Below, piece after piece: positions 21,437-31,293 of a stretch of DNA of 64,000 bases. The notes beneath the pieces were generated by a model. That model was not told where the DNA came from, ran no database searches, and was given only the letters and a program-made list of their open reading frames with translations. The position numbers and the translations under genes are program-made. The stretch is from Hydrangea macrophylla (taxonomy: Eukaryota > Streptophyta > Magnoliopsida > Cornales > Hydrangeaceae): the NCBI GenBank assembly GCA_033977485.1, contig CM066983.1, forward strand, positions 65,582,010-65,646,009, in the 5' to 3' direction. The number at the start of each line of letters is the position of its first letter. The stretch's first letter is position 1.

Positions 21437-22229
21437 TCAAGGCCCTCACCTGTGATCAAAAAAGGGAAGGTAGTTCTCAAGCTAACTTCCGGAAAGATCC
21501 TCTCACTTACCGATGTTCTCTACATGCCTGATATTCATTGGAACCTTGTGTCTGTGTCACTCCTTCGGAAAGTGGGTGTAAAAGTTAGTTTTAATTCAGA
21601 CAAAGTTGTAATGACTAAATAATTTGAATGGAAATGCTACTACTTCTTCTGCTTGCTTAATTGATTCTCATGGTTTATGGCATGCTAGGACATGTGAACT
21701 TTTCTTATATAAAAAAATGAAAGATTTAGGCATTCTTGAAAATGTTAGTATCACTAATAATGAGAAATGCCAAATTTGTAGTGAAGCAAAAGGTACTAAG
21801 AAACGACCTTATAAACAAGTAATGCAGAGAGAAACTGAATTACTCACTTTAATTCACTCAGGTTTAGGAGACATGAAATCAACTAAATCTAGAGGTGGAA
21901 AGAGATATTATGTGACATTTATAGATGATCACTCAAGATATACTAGAGTATTTTTACTTATAAATAAAGATGAAATAGAAAGAAATTTCAGACAATACAA
22001 AGCTGAGGTTGAAAGCAAGTTAGATAAAAAGATTAAAAGAGTTAGGTTTGATAGGGAAGGTGAATATGAATCTGGCCCTTTAGGCCAATTCTGTGAACAA
22101 CATGGTATAGTACACGAGGTAACCCCACCCTACTCACCAGAATCTAATGGAGGAGCTGAAAGAAAAAATAGAACTTTAAAGAAAATGATGAACGCTATGT
22201 TAATTAGTTCTTTAGCACCTAATAATTTG
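21437..22229 (+). pseudogene. Copied copia integrase segment next to the gypsy 2 5' LTR
   Basis: Begins TCAAGGCCCTCACC, exactly where the sequence right of the gypsy 2 3' LTR begins (33386), and follows it to AATAATTTG (right partner about 34165). It encodes the end of copia protease (KLTSGKILSLTDVLYMPDIHWN), the GAG-pre-integrase region and the integrase core with FIDDHSR, RFDREGEYES and SPESNGGAERKN. It keeps a stretch of about 38 bases (KKMMNAMLISS) that the right-hand copy has lost, and lacks a 17-bp duplication that the right copy has. So it was copied before those indels arose. Confidence 0.85.
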
Positions 22230-22266
22230 TATGGGACTGGGCTGTGTCATTTAGTGATATCAGAGC
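22230..22266 (+). other. Second copy of the LTR tail plus primer binding site of gypsy 2
   Basis: TATGGGACTGGGCTGTGTCA (22230-22249) repeats the last 20 bases of the LTR (21417-21436). It is followed by TTTAGTGATATCAGAGC, a primer site for initiator-methionine tRNA with small changes. Element 4 shows the unbroken arrangement (LTR end, then TTTACTGGTATCAAAGC), which supports this reading. Confidence 0.8.
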
Positions 22267-22476
22267 TTTAAGTGTAGAACCTTGGGAACGAGTGACGTTA
22301 TATGTTGAGCGATGCTGAGTGAAGTGTGAATTTGTAAAGATAATACTGTTATCAGTGTAGAAATGCTTCATGTTTGCATTTGTTGATGTGTTGGTAAACT
22401 GTGCACATTTATATATTGTGGCATGACATGCATAGTCACTATGCATTGAACTCAACAGCGTGAATATTTGAACATT

Positions 22477-23578
22477 ATGGCTGATCTGGTAAGAGAATTG
22501 TCAACGCATTCGCGGATGGATCAAATAATGAACATGGTGGTAAACTTTATACAAGCTGTAAGTGAAAGAAAGCAGATGAATGTTCAGGGTCCACCAATTG
22601 AAGTTCGTTATATTAATGCACAGCCAGTACCACGACCTCAGCACACCATCATAGAACAATTCCATAAACGGAAGCCGACCTTGTACCATGGGTAAGTTGA
22701 TATAGACTTGGCTGACCGTTGGATGATGGACATGGAAAGACATTTCCGTACTGTGATATGTACCAACGAGGAAAAAATTCTGTGCACATCCGATACCTTG
22801 ATGGGCGAAGCATTGGTTGGTGGAATAATGTTCTAGAGCAAGGGAAACCAACTACATGGGAGGCATTTAAGGATGAATTCAACAAGCGTTTCTTTCCGCA
22901 ATCTGCGTATACTCAGAAACCCCAAGAGTTTGCAAGTTTAGTCCAGGGAGACATGACTGTGAGTGAGTATGTATCCCGTTACAATGCCTTGCTGCGCTTT
23001 GGGAAAACTACCGCTCCGACTGATGGGGATAAGGCTCGTAAGTTTGAGGAAGGGCTTAGGGAGAATATCCGTAGCCGTGTTAACATGTTGCAACACTTGA
23101 CCATTTCTCTAGTTGAGGAAGTTGCTCGTATTCCCGAGAAAAGTGTCGATCGCTATCGACATGGACCACAAGGAAAGATATCAAATGACAATAGGGACAA
23201 AAGCCAAGGGAATGCGAAGAAACCGTTCGTATAGATTTCGGGATCATATGTGGGTAGCCAAGGAGGGAGTACGTTTATGGGAGACTCGCGACTGTTGTGC
23301 CCAACATGTAACCTACGACACAGAGGGACTTGTTACCAATTGAGCACATGCTACCTTTGCAAGAAACTAGGACACATATCCCGCAATTGTCCTATGAATG
23401 CAAATACACTACACCGAACACAACTTCGAACACAAAGAGCTACAACCCAGAGATGAGGGGAAAATGTTTTGAGTGTGGCCAACCGGGACATATAGCAAAG
23501 AATTGCCTGAGTAAGAGAAAACCAGGAATGAGTACCTGGGCATCGAGCATGCCGAGTGCATCAAAGACAGGGCAATGA
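22477..23578 (+). pseudogene. gag of gypsy element 2
   Basis: Starts MADLVRELSTHSRMDQIM and is split by a stop near 22694 and frameshifts. The gag core follows (WWNNVLEQGKPTTWEAFKDE, FNKRFFPQSAYTQK, VQGDMTVSEYVSRYNAL, FEEGLRENIRSRV). Two CCHC zinc knuckles are intact: CYLCKKLGHISRNC (about 23350) and CFECGQPGHIAKNC (about 23466). They bind the element RNA in functional relatives. The same gag type is found in element 4. Confidence 0.85.
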
Positions 23579-23689
23579 GTGAATAAAGGAAAAGGAGTCG
23601 AACAACAATAAGGATGATACTTCCAGCTCAGGCCGGAGAATACAGATGATACTTTCGTATTAGGTATTCTTCCTATTTGTTCACATCCA

Positions 23690-25593
23690 GCACGTTACTC
23701 ATGGATTCTTGCTCCACGCATTCATTTATATCACGCGACTTTGTTAAGTATTTAATTGTTAAGTCTGAATCTCTTGGATATGATTTGTGTGTATCATTGC
23801 CTAGTAGTGAACCGTTTATAACTTTTCGGTATTCAAGTTGTGTGAGATCAAAATAGGCAATAAGGTCTTGAGCGTTGATTTGATTCCGTTGACAGTGAAT
23901 TACATTGATGTTATCTTGGGTATGGATTGGTTGTCAGTCAATCAAGCCAGAATTGATTGTGAACAGAAGCGAGTTAGTTTCTATCTGTCAGGACAAGAAG
24001 AGTTTACTTTTCAGGGTAAGGGTATGACTGTACTGCCGTACTTTATATCAATAATTCAACCAAGAAAGATGTTAAAAAAAGGTTGTTCGGGTTTCTTATG
24101 TTCGATTGTTGACACACAAGTTCTTGGACCACTAGTAGAAGACATTCCAGTAGTTGAGAATTCCCAGATGTTTTTCCCGTTGAGTTACTCGACGTAATAA
24201 TTGAAAGAGAGTTTGAGTTCACGATAGAGGTATTACCAGGGTCACAACTGGTATCCAAGGCATCGTACCGAATGGCACCAGTAGAGTTGAAAGAATTGAA
24301 AATTTGGTTAGAAGAACTGTTGGAGAAGGGTTTTATCTGACCGAGTGTTTTGCCGTGGGGAGCTCCAGTTTTGTTCGTGAAGAGGAAGGATGGGACAATG
24401 CGTATGTGCATCGACTATCCAGAATTGAATAAGTTAACCATCAAGGACAAGTATCCGATGCCGTGAATAGATGACTTGTTTGATCAGTTGCAAGGAGCTC
24501 AAGTATTTTCGAAGATTGACTTGAGATCAGGTTACCACCAGTTAAAAGTCAAGGAGGAAGATGTTAAGAAGACAGCTTTCAGAACTAGATATGGTAACTT
24601 TGAATTTCTATTTATGCCGTTTGGAGTGACTAATGCACCAGCTGCTTTCATGGACTTGATGAATGGTGTTTTCAAAGACTACTTAGACGAGTTTATTATC
24701 GTATTTATAGATGGCATTCTAATCTATTCCAAGAATGTTGAAGATCAAATACACCATTTGCGACTAGCCTTACAATGATTACGCGAGAAGAGATTGTTCG
24801 GCAAATTGAAGAAATGTGAATTTTGGTTGACAGAGATTGTTTTTCTTGGACATATAGTGTCAGTGAAAGGAATTTTGGTAGATCCTCAAAAGATAGAAGC
24901 AGTTACCAATTGGTTAAGATCGACGAAGGTGATAGAGATCCAAAGTTTCCTAGGATTAGCTGGTTATCATCAGAGGTTTGAAAAAGATTTTTCACGTATA
25001 GCAATGCCAATGACACAATTGATGAGGAAATTGCTTTTGAATGGAGTTCGGAATGTGGGAAAAGTTTTCGAGAGTTGAAGAGTCGATTAGTGGAGGAGCC
25101 GTTCCGACGGGCCTGAAGGGTTTGTCATTTATAGTGATGCTTTATATAGAAGTTTAGGTTGCGTTCTTATGCAACGTGACAAGGTCATTGGATTTGCGTA
25201 GCGACAACTTAGGCCGCACGAGAAGAATTATTCGACACATGACTTAGAATTGGCTACCTTGATTTTTGCGTTGAAATTTGGCGTCATTACCTATACGGGG
25301 AGAAATGTGAGATCTATACGGATCACAAGAGTTTAAAGTACTTGTTCACGCAACAAGATTTGAACATGAGACAAAGGAGATGGTTAGAGTTAATGAAGGA
25401 CTATGATTTGTCGATTTAGTATCATCCGAGTAAGGCGAATGTCGTCGCTGATGCTCTTAGTTGTAAGACACCAACCAATAGCACATCAAATTTGACTTCT
25501 CAGAAAGAATTAATTTAAGATATGGAGAATTTTGGAGCTTGAGGTGATTCAAAGGATTGAAAGTGGCTTGATGTCGACGATTATGGCACAACC
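23690..25593 (+). pseudogene. pol of gypsy element 2: protease, reverse transcriptase, RNase H
   Basis: Protease MDSCSTHSFISRDF has cysteine where DSGS is normal; GMDWLSVNQARIDC follows. The reverse transcriptase is recognisable ([52 protein letters not shown]). Its active-site box reads FIDG at 24704-24715 instead of FIDD, which would abolish catalysis. RNase H fragments ([44 protein letters not shown]) follow. At least six stops or shifts are present. The frame ends ...IMAQP at the target duplication of insert 3 and continues at 30239 with LLIHEIS. Confidence 0.88.
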
Positions 25594-25888
25594 TGTAGCA
25601 CCTGAACTTTCCCAAAATTCCACATAAGATAATATAAATTATGACGTCACTATGGTACGGTTATAGAAGGTCCATTAGGATTTTCCTAATTAGAAAACCC
25701 TTATAAGATCCTATAGCAACATCTTAACGACGATGATATCATTTCTAACCTAGTAATTACTAGAAAAGTTGTAACCTCGACATTATAACTTCATTAAGGA
25801 TTTATAGACGGACTGTTATATGTATAGGCACGTGCACAGTCTTGTAAGTATATACTTTTGCTATTGTATTCATTTTCACAATTTTGCC
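25594..25888. repeat. Left end of insert 3, unlike its own LTR
   Basis: About 295 bases between the host junction and the protease remnant. It starts TGTAGCACCTGAAC, shaped like a plus-oriented gypsy LTR start rather than like the end of the LTR at 28363. No coding content. Origin unresolved. Confidence 0.5.
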
Positions 25889-27262
25889 CCGCCAATCCAT
25901 TCCTAGGATTATGTCGAACTCATTCATCGATAGGACGATCAATCTTGTAGGGATTTCACGGTCTCCTAGCCGTAAAGGACAATCCTTGCACACGTGTCCT
26001 AATTTGACTGCAGCTCCTAATGGTGAAGTAGCCCTCAAAGCTTTCTCTAAACGATGAGGTAAGATACCTAATCTTCGAATCGTACTAACAGATATGAATG
26101 AAAGAGCAGCACCCGTATCAAATAACACTTTAACATGGGAGTTAAACAGAGTTAATGTACTTTTCACTGCTTGTTGATCAGGTTGAGCTTCTTCATGACC
26201 TCCTTCTTCGTACACAGTCTCATCATAACCAGCAGCATCAGGAATAACAGCATTCACGCGAGTCTGACCTTGCTGACCATAAGTCACTTGCTTAGGAGCA
26301 GTACAGAACTTGCTGATGTGACCTGGTTCACCACAGTTGTAGCAGACTATGCCTTGCTGAGTAGCACGCCTTGGTGCCTTGCAATCTCGAGCCAGATGAC
26401 CGGGGTTGTCACAGTTGAAGCATTTTCTAGTATTACTACCTTCTCCTACTCGAGGTTGAGTCGGATAGGTGATAACTTGGGTTCTCTTGCTCCCATCGAA
26501 ATTCCTCTTCTGTCCTTGGGTACGATTCATTGGTGGTCTATTCCCAAAATTACCCCTTTGAGGTGGTCGGAATTCAAATTGCTTTCGGTTCACTCGAGCG
26601 TCTTCTTCTAGATTGGTAGCCAAGCTAACCAATCCCTCAAACGACTTATCTAGGTGACCGAGAGTCAGGCGGCGAATCTGCGGTGCCAACCCTTGATTGT
26701 ACTTACGGATCCTCTTTTCCTCAGTATTAACCATATGAGGGGCAAACCGGGACAGTCTCTCGAACTGAGTGGTGTACTCTTGCACCGACTTGGTTCCTTG
26801 TGCCAAATCCATGAATTCTTTTTCCCTTCTGTGCCTCTCCGTGGCCGGGAAATACTTCTCCAAAAACCTTCCCTTAAATGCAATCCACATCATTCCCGTC
26901 GCAGCTTCATTCTCGATGGTAGCTATGACCGAATCCCACCAATCTGCGGCGGCATCAGTTAATTGAAAGGTAGCTAACCTCCTCTTGTCCATCTCGTTGC
27001 ATTGCACAGCTTCGAACAAGCGGTCCATCTATCTTAATAACTGTTCCGCTTTCCATGGTTCCGCGGTACCCACAAATTGCTCGGGCCTTAGCGCACGGAA
27101 TCTCTCTAGCAGCTTATCTCCAGTTTGGCGGTCTCGTCAGTTGTCATTCTGATTACTAACCCTTTCGAGTCGTCTGACGAAAGCTTCAAACATTCCTGTG
27201 GGATTGGCAACCTCAGGTGCTCCCTCAATCAAATTCCTATTTCTTCTCGGTCTCCCAGCCAT
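25802..27262 (-). pseudogene. gag-protease of insert 3
   Basis: The gag start (MAGRPRRNRNLIEGAPEVAN) is at 27262. Stops occur upstream of MDRLFEAVQ, the last one just before 27028, after which 408 codons are open. The core reads RLATFQLTDAAADWWDSVIA, FKGRFLEKYFP and EFMDLAQGTKSVQEYTTQFE. Two good CCHC knuckles follow (CFNCDNPGHLARDC and CYNCGEPGHISKFC), then a protease with FDTGAALSFIS and IILGMDW. The gypsy similarity stops right after GMDW; the last 30 or so residues are unrelated. No reverse transcriptase or integrase follows, so this copy is incapable of moving itself. Gag is homologous to that of element 1. Confidence 0.88.
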
Positions 27263-27575
27263 TCTATGCATGATAGTGATAGTAGAATGCGAAAATTGCA
27301 TGCAACAGAAGTATAAAGTAGTTTAAATGACTACAACATCAAAAGAGTATTTCTATATTAATCTTCTTGTCAAGTTGATACAAAAAGCGTGTATGATCAG
27401 ATCCGTGCCTACCCTATCTGTGTGGGTTACGACGTACATCATCCATGCAAGAGTTTAAAGTTACCAAAAATGGGGTCATTGCCCTATACTCGAATGCATG
27501 TAGATACAGTTTGCAAAAAGAGAATAGGGCTACTAGTAAAAAATAGTCAATATATACAAGGTGATATCTAAACGA

Positions 27576-28165
27576 TCAGTCATTGCCATAGGTAGCCATC
27601 AAAAGGTCAAGCGAGTCGGCCTGATGAAGTCGTTGAACATGAGAGGGGCCTGCCCAAAAATTACAGCTATGTGAGGTCAACAACGAAGCAGGTCCAGGGG
27701 CATCTGCCTCTGGCAAAGCTAGCTCAAGTGCCAGTGCCTCCTCAAGGTCAACTGCGAAGTCGTCCCAACCTATGCCATCCTCCTCATTGACACCCTCCCC
27801 ACTTATAGGAGCCAAATGAACCATCTCAGCGTCATCGTCATCAGTGGGGACAACTGGTGGAGGCATATCTAGCTGTGTAAGGTGAGCCTGCACAACCTGA
27901 ACCTCAAGGGGTAAATCAAGCGAACCATTTCTACAAGCACTAAGCGCTGAATCTCAATAAAGTACAAGATCTCGAGGCAAGCATGGGGTAAATCAACCAG
28001 CCCTAACACGTGGATCTGGTGCCAGAGATCTAACTCGACAGTAGCAGCTGCACGCTGCCCAACAGTGGTGAAATACAGTGTCACCGAAGCCAGTACTATC
28101 GCTCCCACAATGACCCAATGCCCTCCAAAAGCATCAGGTACAAAAAGGGGCTGAGCTGGATCCAT
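27576..28165 (-). pseudogene. Leader ORF upstream of gag in insert 3
   Basis: Two overlapping frames form one decayed gene. It starts MDPAQPLFVPDAFGGHWVI at 28165. The second frame contains MPPPVVPTDDDDAEMVHLAP and an acidic stretch (VNEEDGIGWDDFAVDLEEAL) ending ...LLMATYGND. Its position between primer site and gag and its layout (N-terminal region, proline-rich linker, acidic tail) match the leader ORF of element 1 at 6533. No known domain recognised; function unknown. Confidence 0.55.
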
Positions 28166-28340
28166 ACCTAAAAAAGGTACTAACGTAAATCAGGACAGAG
28201 ATACTCTTAGGCATTTGGGTCCTAAGTCTATCCTCCCTGTCGTATCACCGGGGTGCAAAGCTTAAGCTAACAGATCGTCGAATCGGGTCTAAACTGGTAA
28301 ACCCTAACTTGGCTAAACTATCTTGAGATAAATAATAACC

Positions 28341-28362
28341 TGGCTCTGATACCACTAAATCC
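28341..28362 (-). other. Primer binding site of insert 3
   Basis: The minus strand reads GGATTTAGTGGTATCAGAGCC directly after the LTR end GGGGTGTGACA (20 of these bases match the usual methionine-tRNA site context). It sets the orientation of insert 3 as minus. Confidence 0.85.
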
Positions 28363-30233
28363 TGTCACACCCCGACGTAACATAAATATGGAAAGCGTTT
28401 AATTTCCTTTATGGACCCGTAGGTCGTGACAGTTTGAAGGATCGATTCCGTCCCAAACGTCAACAACAAAACATAATAATCAGAGCAGAGCAATCAAGGC
28501 TTATAAAATTTTTCTAAGTTATTACATATTACAGTACGGGTCATCTAAAGGCACAGAACGCCTTGAAACAAAAACAATAACTTAACGTCTGTTACAGTCA
28601 TCCTTAATACAAAACAGTTCATAAATTAAAGCATCGGATATTGATAACAGTTTTATCATCCAAAGCAGCCGTTCTAAGTTTGCATAATCATAATGTTCCG
28701 CTTGATCAAAACCTGAAAAGCCTGAGCACGAATGTCCAGGGCACATCAACGCCGTCAGCTTCAAGAAGCTGGTGAGTATTAAAAACATAACTTTAAATGT
28801 AAAACATACTCATTTACCATTTTCAAATTCCCATTTAATTCAATGAGTTTACATTAGAGTAAAGAGTTCATTTTAGAAAACAACAACATTATCATTTGAA
28901 AACTATAATCCACATATATGTGACCATGTATGAAAACAATGCACCAAACTCATCTTACCGACTCTTTTCTCTCGACAAAACCCCAATCCACTATCATACA
29001 CCAGTATCTTTGAAATACTTCGATAGCCACACTTTAGCATAGGGGTGCCAGGGAATGTCCAGTTTGCCTCATACTTTGGTTCGGGGTACTAGGGAGTGTC
29101 CAATGCCTCACACTTTAATACCTAATCCGCCATGCAAATACCGAAGGAACCCTTACGCAAATACCGAAGGAACCCTTACGCAAGCTTCCATGAAAAATCA
29201 ACAATGGCAACTACACATAAGACTAATACAAACAGCAAACTAAAGTATAATTTACATTCTGAGTGAGTTGGTAATACTCACTGTGATTGATTATAGAGGA
29301 ATAGTTGAGAAAGAATCCAAAATATAAAGACCCACTTCAAGCTTTGACCATGGAGGTTGAGTCCTCTCTCTCTCTCTAAAATTTTCTGTATAAACTCTCT
29401 GTGTTTTCTCTTTTCTCATAGATTGTGTGTAGAGGAGAGAATTGAGAGTAGTGTAGTGTACATATATAGAAAATAAAAATGGAGAACTTGGTGACCAAGC
29501 ACCTTCACTCTCACTCTACAAATTCAAGTTAATATTCAGTTATCTAAATACATAATATACATAACAAACATATATGTATCCACAATCTGCTGGGAATTGA
29601 TTTAGAAGTTAACTAAGTTAGTTTAGGGGTCAATTAGTAGTGTTTGGGAAATTGGCTTTTGGCATAACAATAACACACACATGGACTAATTTGCCAAACA
29701 AGACCCTATCCAATGATTAGTTTCCATAAATGGAAAATAAAGTGTATGTCAAATCTAACTTTACATCACTTCCAAAATCTGTGGAAGTTTAGCACAGTGT
29801 GGACAGTTTTGAAAGTAAACTGGTATTTTCGTGGCGCGGTGGTCACCCCGAAAATACAAAATTTTATTTTAACGAAAGAAATACTTTTCTGGTGTTATAA
29901 AAATACAGTTTGAGTTAAACGGGAATGTTTCCACCGTTTTTGAAATTCAACACGAGTAACATTAAAATTTATAAAATTGCAGTTTGACCCCAAAAGAAAT
30001 TTCAATATGAATTAGACAAGAAATTTAGATTCAAAACATGAGGACTGTAATTAAAATAAAAGCAGACAATACTAAATGAATTTAATTATGACAATGCAAA
30101 TACAAATTAAATATGGACATGCTCAAATTAAAATTAAATGAAATGCAGGTTGTTACATAATCAACCAGTTACGTGTCCACAAACCCATAAAGGAAATTTA
30201 TTTTCCCTATTTTTGGTACTTCGGGGCGTGACA
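28363..30233 (-). repeat. 5' LTR of insert 3
   Basis: Bounded by TGTCACACCCCGACG at 28363 and TTCGGGGCGTGACA at 30220-30233. The two ends of this single LTR are inverted relatives of each other: ATAAAGGAAA...TTTTCCCTATTTTTGG near the right and AATTTCCTTTATGGACCCGT near the left. The end proper matches the element 1 LTR end (ACGGACCCATAAAGG). A minus-strand CTATATATG near 29462-29470 is the probable TATA. A 23-bp duplication (unit starting GCAAATACCGAAGG) lies at 29134-29182. Confidence 0.8.
29134..29182. repeat. 23-bp tandem duplication inside the insert 3 LTR
   Basis: GCAAATACCGAAGGAACCCT occurs at 29134 and 29157 with the same continuation. Just before it, two looser copies of GGGxxxxxAGGGARTGTCCA (about 29041 and 29086) suggest a wider repeat field in this LTR. 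Confidence 0.85.
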
Positions 30234-30238
30234 CAACC

Positions 30239-31293
30239 GCTCTTGATTCACGAGATTTCAGAGAAACAACTTGAAGATGTAGCTTTAAAGAAGATTTGTG
30301 ATGAAACTCTAATAGGAAAACAACCAGATTTTACTTTTGAGAATAATGCTTTGAGATTGAGGAGTAGAATTTGTGTACCTGCCGAGTAGGAGTTAAAACG
30401 GAATATCCTAGAGGAAGCACACATTATGAAGTACACAATTTATCCAAGAAGCACCAAGATGTATAGAGATTTGAGACATGTTTATTGGTGACCGGGAATG
30501 AAGAGGGAAATAGCACACTATGTTTCACGATGTACGAGTTGTCAACAAGTGAGGGCTGAACACCAAGTACCTTCAGGATTGTTACAACCATTAACGATAG
30601 CCGAGTGGAAATGGGAAAAATATTATAATGGACTTTATTAGTGGATATCCGAGATTGAAGAAATCGAATACTATCATTTAGGTGATTGTTGACCGTTTGA
30701 CGAAATCGTCGCACTTCCTACCACTTCGAACAACTAAGCCGATGACGTTAGCTAAGTTGTATATCCGCAAGATTGTGAGACTACATGGTATACTAGTTTT
30801 TATTGTTTCGGATAGAGATAGTAGTTTTACATCAAAGTTTTGGAAGGCCTTGCAAGAAGCAATGGGTACCAAATTGCATTTCAGTACCGCTTTTCATCCT
30901 CAGACCGATGGTCAATCGGAAAGAGTAATCCAGATTTTGGAAGACATTCTTCATTTATGTGTACTTGAATTTTTAGGGTGATTGGGAAGACCACTTACCA
31001 TTGATTGAGTTTGCGTATAACAATAGTTTTCAGATGAGTATTGAAATGGCTCCTTATGAAGTTTTGTATGGTCGAGCATGTCGTTCACCAATTAGTTGGA
31101 CGGAAGTCCGAGAAAGAATGATTGAAGGGCCAAAAAATGTGCAAGAGACGATGGACAAGATAAAGGTATTACGACAATAGTTACTGATAGCTCAGAGTAG
31201 GTATGAGAGTTATGCCGACAAGCATAAGATATCGTTGGAATTTGAGGTAGAAGATTTGGTTTACTTGAAGGTGTCACCTTCAAAGGGAATCAC
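30239..31293 (+). pseudogene. pol of gypsy element 2 continued: integrase
   Basis: Resumes with LLIHEISEKQLEDVALKKIC. The zinc-binding part is HIMKYTIYPRSTKMYRDLRH with CTSCQQ. The catalytic core keeps VDRLTKSSHFLPL, SDRDSSFTSKFWKALQ and FHPQTDGQSERVI, so the three acidic residues can be placed despite stops and shifts (for example at 30387 and 30979). The tail reaches VYLKVSPSKG and then switches directly into LTR sequence at 31293/31294. The rest of the integrase C-terminus and the polypurine tract are deleted. Confidence 0.87.

Larger units (their letters stand above)
25594..30233 (-). mobile_element. Insert 3: Ty3/gypsy-derived, minus orientation, nested in gypsy 2
   Basis: Flanked by the direct repeat CAACC (25589-25593 and 30234-30238). 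Removing the insert and one copy restores the host pol frame (MAQP|LLIHEIS), so the borders are firm. Read on the minus strand it holds a 5' LTR (30233-28363), primer site, leader ORF, and gag with protease. Sequence after the protease GMDW motif is missing. The left end (TGTAGCACCTGAACTTTCCC) does not match the end of the 5' LTR, so the insert is rearranged or chimeric. Confidence 0.85.
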
